In this document: one piece after another, positions 48,798 through 57,782 of the stretch
Layout: every line of letters starts with the position of its first letter
Position numbering within the stretch: the stretch's first letter is position 1
Origin: Agrococcus casei LMG 22410
Lineage (GTDB): Bacteria; Actinomycetota; Actinomycetes; Actinomycetales; Microbacteriaceae
Direction of reading: 5' to 3'
Assembly: GCF_900163565.1 (NCBI RefSeq)
Contig: NZ_FUHU01000020.1
Location: 186,001 to 250,000, forward strand
Length of the DNA: 64,000 nt
Notes under the pieces: generated by a model
Databases searched by the model: none
Seen by the model: only the letters and a program-made list of their open reading frames with translations
Told to the model about the DNA's origin: nothing
Position numbers and translations under genes: made by a program

Positions 48798-50848
48798 ATG
48801 GCGAAGAGAAACGCACAGCCGGAAGCCCCGAAAGAGCTGACCGAGCAGGAGAAGCTCGAGCTCGAGCTCGAAGAAGCCGGTCGCTCGGCTGACGGCGACT
48901 GGGGTGGCCCGCCGCCGGGCAAGCCGAAGAACCTGGGCCCCACTGTGAAGCGACTGCTCGGTCTGCTCGCGCCGTTCAAATGGCTGCTCGCGACGGTCTT
49001 CGCGGTCGGCTCGATCGGCGTCGTGCTGCTCGTGCTGGCTCCGAAGGTGCTTGGCGAGGCACCCACGTCGTCGTTGAGGGCTTCATTCAGGGGCAGATGC
49101 CCGAGGGAGCCACGCAGGATCAGATCGTCGAAGGCCTTCGGCAGCAGGGCGAAGACGACTTCGCCAACATGATCGCCGCGATGCAGAACTTCAATGCCGG
49201 TGCCGGCATCGACTTCGAGCGGCTCGCGGGCATCCTGGCGATTGTGCTCGGCCTGTATGTCGCGGCCAGCCTGTTCAACTGGCTGCAGGGCTTCGTGATC
49301 AACCGCGTCGTGCAGAAGACGGTTCGCGGCCTGCGCGAGGACGTCGAGAACAAGGTGCATTCGCTGCCGCTGGGCTACTACGACAGCATGAACCGCGGCG
49401 AGCTGCTCAGCCGGCTCACGAACGACCTCGACAACATCGGCCAGACGCTCTCGCAGGTGTTCAGCCAGATCGTCACAGCGCTGCTGACGCTGACCGGCGT
49501 GCTGTTCATGATGTTCTGGATCGACTGGCGCCTCGCGCTCATAGCCTTGATCACACTGCCGCTGACGGCGATCGTGCTCGGCGGCGTCATGGCTCCGGCG
49601 CAGGGGCTGTTCCGCAAGCAGTGGCGTCGCACCGGTGCGCTCAACTCGATCGTCGAAGAGACCTACACGGGGCACACACTGGTCAAGGTGTTCGGACGCG
49701 AGCGCGAGACCCTCGTCCAGTTCCAAGAAGAGAACGAGCAGGTCTACAACGCATCGTTCAAGGCGCAGTTCGTCTCGGGCCTGATGTTTCCGCTCATGAC
49801 CTTCGTCGGCAATATCGGCTACGTGCTCGTGGCGGTCGCCGGCGGCCTGTTCGTCGCGGCCGGTGCGATTCTCGTCGGTGACGTGCAGGCGTTCATTCAG
49901 TACTCGCAGCAGTTCACGCAGAACATGAGCCAGCTGGGCCAGTCGGGATCCATGGTGATCTCGGGCGCAGCCTCGGCAGAGCGCGTCTTCGAGCTGCTCG
50001 ACGCAGACGACGAAGAAGCAGACACGGGAACGGATGCGGTCGAGCGCGGCGCAGGCCGCGTCGACTTCCAGCACGTCAAGTTCTCGTATTCGGCTGACAA
50101 GCCGCTCATCGAAGACCTGTCGCTCGTCGTCGAGCCGGGGCAGACGGTTGCGATCGTCGGCCCGACCGGTGCCGGAAAGACAACCCTTGTGAACCTCTTG
50201 ATGAGGTTCTACGAGATCGATGGAGGGCGCATCCTGCTCGACGGCCGCGACACCCGTGACATGACCAGGCAGGCGCTTCGTGCGCAGACCGGCATGGTGC
50301 TGCAGGACACCTGGCTGTTCGGCGGCACGATCCGCGACAATATCGCCTACGGCAGGCCCGACGCGAGCGAGGACGAGATTCTCGAGGCGGCGCGCGCCAC
50401 CTATGTCGACCGCTTCGTGCAGTCGCTGCCCGACGGCTACGACACGGTGATCGACGAGGACGCGACGAACCTGTCACAGGGCGAGAAGCAGCTGATCACG
50501 ATTGCCAGGGCGTTCTTGACGCAGCCGAGCGTGCTGATCCTCGACGAGGCGACGTCTTCGGTCGACACCCGGACCGAGGCGCTGCTGCAGAGCGCGATGA
50601 CGGCGCTGCGGTCTGCCCGCACGTCGTTCGTGATCGCGCACCGACTGTCGACCATTCGCGATGCCGACGTCATCCTGGTGATGGAGCAGGGCTCGATCGT
50701 CGAGCACGGCGGGCACGACGAGCTGGTTGCGGCCGAGGGCGCCTACTACCGCCTGCTGCAGGCGCAGTTCGAGATGGCCGCTGTCGACATCGACGCCGAA
50801 GAGGCGCTCGAGACCGGGTCGATCGCGGTGCAGGAGCAGACGACGTAG
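48798..50848 (+). pseudogene. ABC exporter half-transporter with consensus ATPase site, frameshifted
   Basis: The coding sequence runs in one frame from ATG 48798 to about 49061 (88 codons ending APKVLGEA) and continues in the -1 frame from 49061 (THVVVEGFIQGQMPEG) to 50848. Joining the frames gives about 683 residues with six helices, Walker A VGPTGAGKTT, signature LSQGEKQ, Walker B LILDEATSSVD and IAHRLST. As read, the first frame stops at 49172 after 124 codons, within the first membrane segment region. One missing A in GAGGCA|CCCACG would explain it: either a real single-base deletion or a sequence error. This is the catalytically complete partner of the gene at 47077. Confidence 0.85.
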
Positions 50849-50905
50849 GGCTGGCTGGGGTCGCTGCTGTGGCTGCTGTCACCAGAAACCGCAATGCAGC
50901 ACAAT

Positions 50906-50962
50906 GTGCACGAGAAGCCGCAGATTCTGCGGCTTCTCGTCACATCTCGGCTTCTCGTGCAC
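50906..50962. terminator. Three-arm hairpin region between ABC exporter and maf genes
   Basis: Arm 1 (GTGCACGAGAAGCCGCAG, 50906-50923) can pair with arm 2 (CTGCGGCTTCTCGT, 50927-50940; 14 bp, 3-nt loop) or with arm 3 (CGGCTTCTCGTGCAC, 50948-50962; 15 bp). The two folds exclude each other. Lying between convergent genes, it probably ends transcription from both sides. Confidence 0.75.
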
Positions 50963-51001
50963 GCGCGCCAGCCCAGCAGACGCAGCCAAGCCGACAGGCC
51001 C

Positions 51002-51634
51002 CTACGTTGTCAGCTGCGGCCACGCCACCCCGAGCTCGCGCGCCAGGCGCCGAACCGCTGGGATGCTCATGCCGATCACCGTCGACGGGTCGCCCGTGAC
51101 GGTGTCGATGAAGGCGGCGCCGCGACCGTCGATCGTGAATGCGCCCGCGACCTTCAGCGGCTCGCCCGTCGCCACGTAGTCGTCGATCTCAGCGTCCGTG
51201 ATGTCGGCCGAGAACGTGACCGATGTTGCGGTCGCCGAGCGCGCATCCTGCACTGCCTCGCCGTTCTCGACGCGAATCAGGTGATGCCCCGAATGCAGCA
51301 CCGCAGTCTTGCCGCGCTGCGCGATCCAGCGCTCGCGGGCTCGCTCGGGCGTGTGGGGCTTGCCGAGCATCTCGCCGTCGAGCTCGAGCGAAGAGTCGCC
51401 GCCGAACACCAGCCCCGTGAAGCCGTCGACGGCGGCAGCGCCGAGAAACGCCTCGGCCTTCGCCCGCGCCAGCAGCGTGACATACGCCTCGGGCGTCAGT
51501 GCGCCGTGTTCGGCGATGTGCGCGTCGATCAGCCCATCTTCATCGACGTCGGTCGGTCGAACGTCGGGCTCGATTCCTGCCTGTCGCAAGAGCATGAGCC
51601 GGGCGGGGGAGGCGGATGCGAGCACCAGTTGCAT
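51002..51634 (-). CDS. maf: Maf-family nucleoside triphosphate pyrophosphatase
   Basis: This 210-residue protein begins LVLASASPARLMLLRQAG, the Maf signature, followed by VDEDGL and the region LLARAKAEAF, FGGDSSLELDGEMLGKP and ITDAEIDDYVATGEP. Maf proteins hydrolyse non-canonical or canonical NTPs to the monophosphate and are linked to division arrest. The usual aspartate of the ASD/AD segment is kept in GGDSS. A minus-strand TAGAGT lies 6 nt before the ATG. Confidence 0.92.
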   Translation of the reverse strand: MQLVLASASPARLMLLRQAGIEPDVRPTDVDEDGLIDAHIAEHGALTPEAYVTLLARAKAEAFLGAAAVDGFTGLVFGGDSSLELDGEMLGKPHTPERARERWIAQRGKTAVLHSGHHLIRVENGEAVQDARSATATSVTFSADITDAEIDDYVATGEPLKVAGAFTIDGRGAAFIDTVTGDPSTVIGMSIPAVRRLARELGVAWPQLTT

Positions 51635-51640
51635 GGCGCA

Positions 51641-51671
51641 ACTCTATCGGCGAGCAGCCCACAGATATCGT
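51641..51671. promoter_or_regulatory. Divergent leaderless promoters of maf and the amine oxidase
   Basis: TAGAGT on the minus strand (51646-51641) is 6 nt from the maf ATG at 51634. TATCGT on the plus strand (51666-51671) is 6 nt from the oxidase ATG at 51678. Confidence 0.55.
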
Positions 51672-51677
51672 CGAGGC

Positions 51678-53171
51678 ATGCGAACAGAAGCAGACGTCGT
51701 CGTCGTAGGAGCCGGTCCCGCAGGCCTCATGGCCGCCCGAACGCTCGCCGCAGCAGGCAGGAGCGTCGTCGTGCTCGAGGCGCGAGAGCGCGTCGGCGGC
51801 CGCACCTGGAACGGCGTCACGATCGACGAGACCGGCGTCGAGCACTTCATCGAACTCGGCGGCCAGTGGATCTCGCCCGACCAGACGCGCCTCGCCGCAC
51901 TCGTCGAAGAGCTCGGCCTCGAGACCTTCGACCGCTACCGCGACGGCAAGTCGATCTACGTCTCGCCCGACGGCACTCGCCACGAGTACGAGGGCGACCG
52001 CATGCCCGTGAGCGAGACCACCGCGACCGAGATGCAGCGCCTCATTGACGAGCTCGATGCGCTCGCGGCCGAGGTCGGCGCCGAGGCTCCGTGGGCTGCC
52101 GAGCGTGCGGCCGAGCTCGACACCATCGCCTTACGCTCGTGGCTCGAGCAGCGCAGCGACGACGCTGAGGCGATCGACAACGTCTCGATCTACGTCGCAT
52201 CGGGCATGCTCACCAAGCCCTCGCACGCGTTCTCGACCCTGCAGGCGGTGCTGATGGCCGCATCCGCCGGCTCGTTCTCGAACCTCGTCGACGAGGACTT
52301 CATTCTCGACAAGCGGGTGATCGGCGGCATGCAGCGCGTCTCCGAGTCCATGGCGCGCGAGCTCGGCGACGCGGTCGTGCTCGGATCGCCGGTCCGAGAG
52401 ATCGAGTGGGCGACGCCCGACGAGTCGACGGCCGACCCCCGCAACGGCATCAAGGCGGATGTGCGCAACGGCGTTCCGAACAACGGCGCACCCGGGCGCG
52501 TGGTCGTCAGGTCAGACAAGCTGACCGTCACTGCGAAGAGCGTCGTGCTGGCCGTGCCGCCCAACCTGTACAGCCGCGTGCAGTTCGTTCCTCCGATGCC
52601 TCGCGAGCAGCAGGTCGCGCACCAGCACATCTCGATGGGCCTCGTCATCAAGGTGCACGCCGTGTACGAGACGCCGTTCTGGCGCGAGCAGGGGCTCTCG
52701 GGCACGGGCTTCGGCGGCGGCCGGCTCGTGCAGGAGATCTACGACAACACCAACTTCGGCGAGAACATCGCCGGCGGCACGCCTGGCGAAGAAGACCCGC
52801 ACGGCACGCTCGTCGGATTCATCTCAGATGTGCACGCCGAGCAGATGTGGGCGCTCGACGCAGACGAGCGCAAGGCCCGCATCCTCGACGCGATCGCGCT
52901 GTACCTCGGCGACGAGGCCAAACGGCCGATCGCGTTCGCCCTCTCTGATCTGGGTGCCGAGGAGTGGACCCGCGGCGCCTACGCAACGAGCTACGACCTG
53001 GGCGGCCTGCACCGCTGGGGGCACCTGCAGAATCGCCCGACCGGGCCGATCCACTACGCGTGCAGCGACATCGCCTCCGAGGGCTACCAGCACGTCGACG
53101 GAGCCGTGCGGATGGGCGAGCGCGCCGCCCAGGCGATCATCGCGCACTCGAAGCAGGCACGCGACTCCTAG
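51678..53171 (+). CDS. Flavin monoamine oxidase family protein
   Basis: This 497-residue FAD enzyme has the dinucleotide-binding VVVVGAGPAGLMAARTLAAAG, LEARERVGGRTWNG and FIELGGQWISPDQ, all typical of the amine oxidase/MAO family. The C-terminal flavin segment IHYACSDIASEGYQHVDGAV is also present, with Ser/Asp variations. A polar stretch (about residues 255-278, with ADPRNGIKADVRNGVPNNG) looks like an insertion between core strands. The amine substrate is not shown. Start ATG 51678 gives the glycine motif at residue 10. Confidence 0.88.
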   Translation: MRTEADVVVVGAGPAGLMAARTLAAAGRSVVVLEARERVGGRTWNGVTIDETGVEHFIELGGQWISPDQTRLAALVEELGLETFDRYRDGKSIYVSPDGTRHEYEGDRMPVSETTATEMQRLIDELDALAAEVGAEAPWAAERAAELDTIALRSWLEQRSDDAEAIDNVSIYVASGMLTKPSHAFSTLQAVLMAASAGSFSNLVDEDFILDKRVIGGMQRVSESMARELGDAVVLGSPVREIEWATPDESTADPRNGIKADVRNGVPNNGAPGRVVVRSDKLTVTAKSVVLAVPPNLYSRVQFVPPMPREQQVAHQHISMGLVIKVHAVYETPFWREQGLSGTGFGGGRLVQEIYDNTNFGENIAGGTPGEEDPHGTLVGFISDVHAEQMWALDADERKARILDAIALYLGDEAKRPIAFALSDLGAEEWTRGAYATSYDLGGLHRWGHLQNRPTGPIHYACSDIASEGYQHVDGAVRMGERAAQAIIAHSKQARDS

Positions 53172-53174
53172 ACT
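53169..53174 (+). promoter_or_regulatory. -10 box of the RNA methyltransferase gene, leaderless
   Basis: TAGACT overlaps the stop codon of the amine oxidase gene (TAG) and ends 6 nt before the GTG at 53181. Confidence 0.55.
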
Positions 53175-53180
53175 GAGACC

Positions 53181-54446
53181 GTGGCAAAACGCGATCTGAG
53201 AAACTCACTGACAGCAGGCGACACCCTCGAGGTCGTTGTCGACAACGTCGCGCACGGCGGAATCTTCGTCGCGCGCACCGAGCACGGGGTCGTGTTCGTT
53301 CCCGAGGCGCTCCCCGGCGAGCGCGTGCGCGTCGAGGTGTCGCGGGTGCAGAAGTCGTTCGCGCACTCAGAGCTGCTCGAGGTGCTCGAGCCTTCGAGCG
53401 ACCGCGTCGAGCACTTCTGGCCAGAGGCCAGGCTCGACCGCGCGCCCGAGCATCGAGCCGGCGGAGCCGAGTTCGGCCACATCAAGCTCGCAAAGCAGCG
53501 TGAGCTGAAGACGCAGGTGCTGCGCGAGGCGATGCAGCGCTTCGGAGGAGTCGAGGCGGATGCGCGGGTCGTCGCAGCGCCGGGCGACAACGACGCGAGG
53601 GGCCTCGGCTGGCGCACGCGGGTCCGACTCCAGGTCAGCGAGGCTGGCCGCCAGGGGCCGTTCGCCGCACGCACCCACAATGTCGTCCCGGTCTCGTCGC
53701 TGCCGCTTGCCGCACCGAGCATCCAGCGTGATGCCCTGCTCGACGAGCGACTCGTCGGAGCAGCCATCGTCGACTACGTCGCGCTCGCCGACGGCTCGAC
53801 CGACATCATCGCGAGCGAAGCCGGTGCTGAGGCCGGCCGCAGCGACACCATCGTCGAGCTTGTGGGCGACCGCGAGTTCCAGCTCGACCGGGCAGGGTTC
53901 TGGCAGGTGCACCGCGAGGCGCCCGCGCTGCTGACCGATGCTGTGCGCCGTGCCATCGACGTCTCGCTCGCCGACCCCAAGGCCGCCAACCTCGACCTCT
54001 ACGGAGGCGTCGGCCTCTTCGCAGCTGCCCTGGGCGACCTGCTGGGCTCGACCACTCGCGTGACGAGCGTCGAAGGCAACGAGATCGCGACCGACCACGC
54101 CGCCGAGAACCTGGCCGAGTGGGTCGGAGCCCAGACCGCGACCGCCAGCGTGCAGCAGTATCTGAAGTCGACCCTCGAGCGCGCCAGCGCCGCCGAGCGC
54201 GACCGCTTCAGGGCAGCGACCGTCGTGCTCGACCCGCCTCGTGCCGGTGCCGGCGAGCCGGTGATCGACCTGCTTGCCGACTATGCGCCGGCGCAGCTGG
54301 TCTACGTCGCCTGTGACCCCGTCGCGCTCGCCCGCGACACGGGGCTGCTGCGGGCGCGCGGCTACGAGCTTGCGACGCTCGAGTCGTACGACCTCTTTCC
54401 GCACACGCACCACCTCGAGTCGGTGGCCGCGTTCAGACGCGCGTAG
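53181..54446 (+). CDS. TRAM-domain class I RNA (uracil-5-)-methyltransferase family protein
   Basis: This 421-residue protein has an N-terminal TRAM domain (about 10-70: VVDNVAHGGIFVAR, VVFVPEALPGERVRVEV) and a SAM domain with LDLYGGVGLFAAALG, VVLDPPRAGA, the nucleophile Cys in LVYVACDPVALARD, and the general base Glu in DLFPHTHHLESVAAF. This is the TrmA/RumA family, which makes 5-methyluridine in tRNA or rRNA. The N-terminal iron-sulfur cysteines of RumA are absent (HFWPEARL in that region). The exact target base is unknown. Confidence 0.92.
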   Translation: MAKRDLRNSLTAGDTLEVVVDNVAHGGIFVARTEHGVVFVPEALPGERVRVEVSRVQKSFAHSELLEVLEPSSDRVEHFWPEARLDRAPEHRAGGAEFGHIKLAKQRELKTQVLREAMQRFGGVEADARVVAAPGDNDARGLGWRTRVRLQVSEAGRQGPFAARTHNVVPVSSLPLAAPSIQRDALLDERLVGAAIVDYVALADGSTDIIASEAGAEAGRSDTIVELVGDREFQLDRAGFWQVHREAPALLTDAVRRAIDVSLADPKAANLDLYGGVGLFAAALGDLLGSTTRVTSVEGNEIATDHAAENLAEWVGAQTATASVQQYLKSTLERASAAERDRFRAATVVLDPPRAGAGEPVIDLLADYAPAQLVYVACDPVALARDTGLLRARGYELATLESYDLFPHTHHLESVAAFRRA

Positions 54447-54451
54447 CCGGC

Positions 54452-54823
54452 ATGCTGCTGCGCAAGATCCTCTGGACGCTCGCATTCGCCATCGGCTACT
54501 CCGGCGGCATCATCGCGATCCTCAACGTGACCGACAGCCCCTGGATCACGGTGTTCGTCGTGATTGCATTCCTCGGCGCCCTCATCACGGTGTGGGTCGA
54601 GACGCCGCGCATGGCTGTGCCCCCGGGCGTGGTCTGGCCGGTCGCTGTGATGCTCGGTGCCGCAGTGCTGGTGCTGATGGGGTGCCTCGCACTCGTCGGC
54701 ATCGCCCAGGGGTCGCTGTGGCTGCTGCTGCTCGCCGCATTCGCGCTGCCGTGGATCGTGTATCCCGTGCTCGGAATGCGCGAGCGATACCGCCGAAATC
54801 GTGAGGGCGACACGGTTCTCTGA
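54452..54823 (+). CDS. Small membrane protein of unknown function
   Basis: This 123-residue protein has about four hydrophobic segments (TLAFAIGYSGGIIAIL, WITVFVVIAFLGALITVW, WPVAVMLGAAVLVLMGCLAL, LLLLAAFALPWIVYPVLG) and a charged C-terminal tail. I do not recognise the family. It begins 5 bp after the RNA methyltransferase stop and is probably cotranscribed with it. Confidence 0.65.
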   Translation: MLLRKILWTLAFAIGYSGGIIAILNVTDSPWITVFVVIAFLGALITVWVETPRMAVPPGVVWPVAVMLGAAVLVLMGCLALVGIAQGSLWLLLLAAFALPWIVYPVLGMRERYRRNREGDTVL

Positions 54824-54861
54824 GGGGTTTCGTGACGGTGCCTCAGGGCACGCCGATTGAA

Positions 54862-54946
54862 TTGTGTTTTCTCAATCAGTCGATAGACTGAATGCTGTAC
54901 GACCGCTCTGCGGGTGTCATCGATGACACCCGGCTGGGGCGGTCTC
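54862..54946 (+). promoter_or_regulatory. Candidate promoter and leader palindrome of the lipoprotein gene at 54982
   Basis: TTGTGT (54862-54867) and TAGACT (54884-54889) are 16 nt apart. The predicted leader begins almost at once with a perfect 22-bp palindrome at 54911-54932 (half CGGGTGTCATC), bracketed by GACCGC (54901-54906) and GCGGTC (54939-54944) and followed by TCTTTG. It could be a leader hairpin, an attenuator, or the terminator of the upstream gene. Confidence 0.5.
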
Positions 54947-54981
54947 TTTGCTGTGTGAAGAAGACGAAGAAAGCTGAGAAT

Positions 54982-55467
54982 ATGACCCTCAAGAAGACTG
55001 CAACACTCATCGCCGCTGCTGCCGCAGCAGCACTCGCCCTGGCAGGCTGCGCCAGCGCTGGCGGTGCTGATGAGACTGCCGAAAGCGAGAGCGCGGCTTC
55101 GAGCGAGCAGGCTGTCGAGCGCACCGCTGCCGTCAGCACCATCTGCACGACCGAGGGCGGAGCAGAGTTTACGATCATCGACTTCGAGACCTCGTGGAAC
55201 TTCTCGTCGCCCGGCGACTCGATCGCCGACTGCAGCAGCGAGGTGCTGACCGACGGCACGCTGACCGAGGAGCAGGCCGCAGCCGCTGAGGCGCTCGGCC
55301 AGCCCGACGACATCGAGGCAGTTGCGCCGCTCTACGCAGTGTGCGCGCACCCCGAGTTCGGCGGCATCGACCCGGCTGCTGCCAGCGACGAAGAGACCGC
55401 TGAGCTGCAGGCTGCCGTGCAGCTCTGCCCCGAGCACCCGCTCGCCGCAGAGGTCGAGGCTCGCTAG
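54982..55467 (+). CDS. Putative small secreted lipoprotein
   Basis: This 161-residue precursor has a short basic N-terminus (TLKK), a long Ala-rich hydrophobic core and the lipobox LAGC at about residues 20-23. The mature part is acidic and contains five further cysteines (STICTTEG, IADCSSEV, YAVCAHPEF, VQLCPEHP among them), enough for disulfides outside the cell. No family is recognised. ATG 54982 is chosen because it places the signal peptide at the N-terminus; GTG 54955 would add nine basic residues. Confidence 0.75.
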   Translation: MTLKKTATLIAAAAAAALALAGCASAGGADETAESESAASSEQAVERTAAVSTICTTEGGAEFTIIDFETSWNFSSPGDSIADCSSEVLTDGTLTEEQAAAAEALGQPDDIEAVAPLYAVCAHPEFGGIDPAAASDEETAELQAAVQLCPEHPLAAEVEAR

Positions 55468-55482
55468 CCCCGCGCATCCGCT

Positions 55483-55520
55483 GAAGAGCCCCGCACTCGC
55501 TCATGAGTGCGGGGCTCTTC
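55483..55520 (+). terminator. Terminator of the lipoprotein gene at 54982
   Basis: A 15-bp perfect stem (GAAGAGCCCCGCACT / AGTGCGGGGCTCTTC) with an 8-nt loop lies 15 bp after the stop. The rest of the gap to 55707 holds only the kynA promoter region. Confidence 0.88.
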
Positions 55521-55654
55521 GCTGCTTCGAGGTCTCTGCAGATTCGTCGCCGTTTTTCGGCGTGCACAGCATCGTCATCTGGATAATCCCGTCGAAGCCC
55601 CGCTCAGTCCCTGAAAATGGCGAAGGGGGCACGTCCCGAATCCCATCGTCGACA

Positions 55655-55702
55655 TAGACTCGTAGTCGCCGCGGCATCGACGAAGCCTGCCGCGCAGAGA
55701 GG
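55655..55702 (+). promoter_or_regulatory. -10 box and ribosome site of the kyn operon
   Basis: TAGACT at 55655-55660 suggests a start near 55667 and a leader of about 40 nt ending in GAGAGG at 55697-55702, 5 nt before the ATG. No -35 box is evident. Confidence 0.5.
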
Positions 55703-55707
55703 CGACC

Positions 55708-56562
55708 ATGGGTGACAACGACAACACACGTGACATCGAGTCGGGAATCCACACCGATCTGCGCGAGCAGATGACCTACGGGTCGTATCTCGACCTCGAC
55801 CGCGTGCTGTCGGCGCAGCACCCGCTGAGCGATCCCGAGCACCACGACGAGATGCTCTTCATCATCCAGCACCAGACCTCTGAGCTCTGGCTGAAGCTCG
55901 TGCTGCATGAGCTGCGCGCCGCCATCAGCAGCCTCGCCGCCGACGACCTGGGCGATGCGATGAAGAAGATCGCCCGCATCAAGCACATCCAGAAGACCAT
56001 GACCGAGCAGTGGTCGGTGCTGGCGACCCTGACCCCCACCGAGTACGCGCAGTTCCGCGGCACGCTCGCCAACGCATCCGGATTCCAGTCGGCCCAGTAC
56101 CGCGCAGTCGAGTTCGCCCTCGGCAACAAGAACCGCGGCATGCTGCGCGTGTTCGACGGCGAGCCCGAGTGGCGCGAAGAGCTCGAGCGGATTCTCGAGG
56201 CGCCGAGCCTCTACGACGAGTTCCTGCGCTACCTCGCCCGCCGAGGCTACGCGATCCCCGAGAGCATCCTCGAGCGCGACGTGTCGAAGGCGCATGTGAG
56301 CGACCCCGCGCTGGTCGAGGTGTTCAAGGTCATCTACGACGGCGCGCCCGAGCACTGGGACGCGTACGAAGCGTGCGAAGAGCTCGTCGACCTCGAAGAC
56401 AACTTTCAGGAGTGGCGCTTCAGGCACATGCGCACGGTGCAGCGCACGATCGGCTTCAAGCGAGGCACGGGCGGATCGAGCGGCGTCGCGTTCTTGCGCA
56501 AGGCGCTTGAGCTCACGTTCTTTCCTGAGCTGTTCGAAGTGCGCACGGAGGTCGGACGATGA
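55708..56562 (+). CDS. kynA: Tryptophan 2,3-dioxygenase
   Basis: This 284-residue heme enzyme has [18 protein letters not shown], the substrate-pocket segment [30 protein letters not shown] and the heme-ligand region [20 protein letters not shown], whose first His is the likely proximal ligand. It opens the indole ring of tryptophan to N-formylkynurenine. Length is normal for the bacterial form. It overlaps kynU by 4 nt and starts the three-gene operon for tryptophan breakdown. Confidence 0.96.
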   Translation: MGDNDNTRDIESGIHTDLREQMTYGSYLDLDRVLSAQHPLSDPEHHDEMLFIIQHQTSELWLKLVLHELRAAISSLAADDLGDAMKKIARIKHIQKTMTEQWSVLATLTPTEYAQFRGTLANASGFQSAQYRAVEFALGNKNRGMLRVFDGEPEWREELERILEAPSLYDEFLRYLARRGYAIPESILERDVSKAHVSDPALVEVFKVIYDGAPEHWDAYEACEELVDLEDNFQEWRFRHMRTVQRTIGFKRGTGGSSGVAFLRKALELTFFPELFEVRTEVGR

Positions 56563-57776
56563 ACTGGGCAGAGCGCGCAGCGCAGCACGATGCACAGGAT
56601 GCGCTGGCCGGCTTCCGCAGTCAGTTCGCAGGGCACGACGACCCGGCGGTGCCGGCGTATCTCGACGGCAACTCGCTCGGCAGGCCGCCGCTGGCTGCCA
56701 AGCAGCGCTGGGCTGACTTCGTAGAGACCGAGTGGGGCGGCAGGCTCATCCGCGGCTGGGACGAAGGCTGGTTCGCGAAGCCCCTCGCCCTCGGCGACCG
56801 CATCGCAGCAGCCACGCTCGGAGCCGCCGCAGGCCAGACCATCGTCGGCGACTCGACCACGGTCTCGCTCTACAAGCTTGTGCACGCGGCGCTCGCGGCA
56901 CGCCCCGATCGCAGCGAGATCGTCGTCGATAGGGGCAACTTTCCGACCGATCGCTACATCGTCGAGGGCATCGCCCGTGACACGGGGCGCACGATTCGCT
57001 GGATCGACGTCGAGCTCGGCGCCGGGGTCACGCCCGACGACGTCGCTGCCGTGATCGGCGACCAGACCGCTGTCGTGCTGCTCAGCCACGTGGCGTTTCG
57101 CTCGGGCTTCGTCGCCGACGTGCCGGCGATCACCGCTGCCGTGCACGAGGCCGGCGGCCTGGTCGTGTGGGATCTCTGCCACTCGGTCGGCGTGCTGCCG
57201 ATCGAGCTCGATGCCTGGGGCGTCGACTTCGCGGCGGGCTGCTCGTACAAGTACCTCAACGGCGGACCGGGAGCCCCGGCCTTTCTGTATGTGCGCGCCG
57301 AGCACCACGAGCTGGCGCAGCAGCCGATCCAGGGATGGATGGGCGTGCGCGACTCGTTCGAGATGGGCCCGGTCTACGAGCCGGCAGAGGGCATCCGCAG
57401 GTTCGTCTCGGGCACACCGCCCGTGAACGCGATGATCGGCATCGAGGCGATGCTCGATCTCGTCGAAGAGGCGGGCATCGGGGCGATTCGCGAGAAGTCG
57501 GTGGCGCTGACAGAGTTTGCGATCGAGCTCTATGACGCGCTGCTCGCGCCGTCGGGCGTCGAGCTCACGTCGCCTAGAGATGCTGCGGTGCGCGGCGGCC
57601 ACGTGACGATCGACCACGAGCGCTTTCCCGCGCTCATCGGTGAGCTCTGGAGCGAAGGCGTCATCCCCGACTTCCGGCCCCCGGCAGGCATCCGGCTCGG
57701 GCTGTCACCCCTGTCGACGTCGTTCGCCGAGGTCGAGCACGCGATCTCGCGCATCGCCGCCGGCCTCGCCCGCTGA
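56559..57776 (+). CDS. kynU: Kynureninase
   Basis: This 405-residue PLP enzyme has [11 protein letters not shown] near the N-terminus, the cofactor phosphate segment [28 protein letters not shown] with the PLP-pairing Asp, the Schiff-base lysine in [19 protein letters not shown] and [15 protein letters not shown]. It splits kynurenine to anthranilate and alanine. The ATG overlaps the kynA stop. The putative formamidase gene follows after 6 bp. Confidence 0.95.
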   Translation: MNWAERAAQHDAQDALAGFRSQFAGHDDPAVPAYLDGNSLGRPPLAAKQRWADFVETEWGGRLIRGWDEGWFAKPLALGDRIAAATLGAAAGQTIVGDSTTVSLYKLVHAALAARPDRSEIVVDRGNFPTDRYIVEGIARDTGRTIRWIDVELGAGVTPDDVAAVIGDQTAVVLLSHVAFRSGFVADVPAITAAVHEAGGLVVWDLCHSVGVLPIELDAWGVDFAAGCSYKYLNGGPGAPAFLYVRAEHHELAQQPIQGWMGVRDSFEMGPVYEPAEGIRRFVSGTPPVNAMIGIEAMLDLVEEAGIGAIREKSVALTEFAIELYDALLAPSGVELTSPRDAAVRGGHVTIDHERFPALIGELWSEGVIPDFRPPAGIRLGLSPLSTSFAEVEHAISRIAAGLAR

Positions 57777-57782
57777 CCTGCC

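Noticed and set aside
49050-49075. Programmed -1 frameshift in the ABC exporter gene
   Set aside because: No slippery heptamer and no downstream structure typical of programmed shifts were seen; a deletion or sequence error is simpler.
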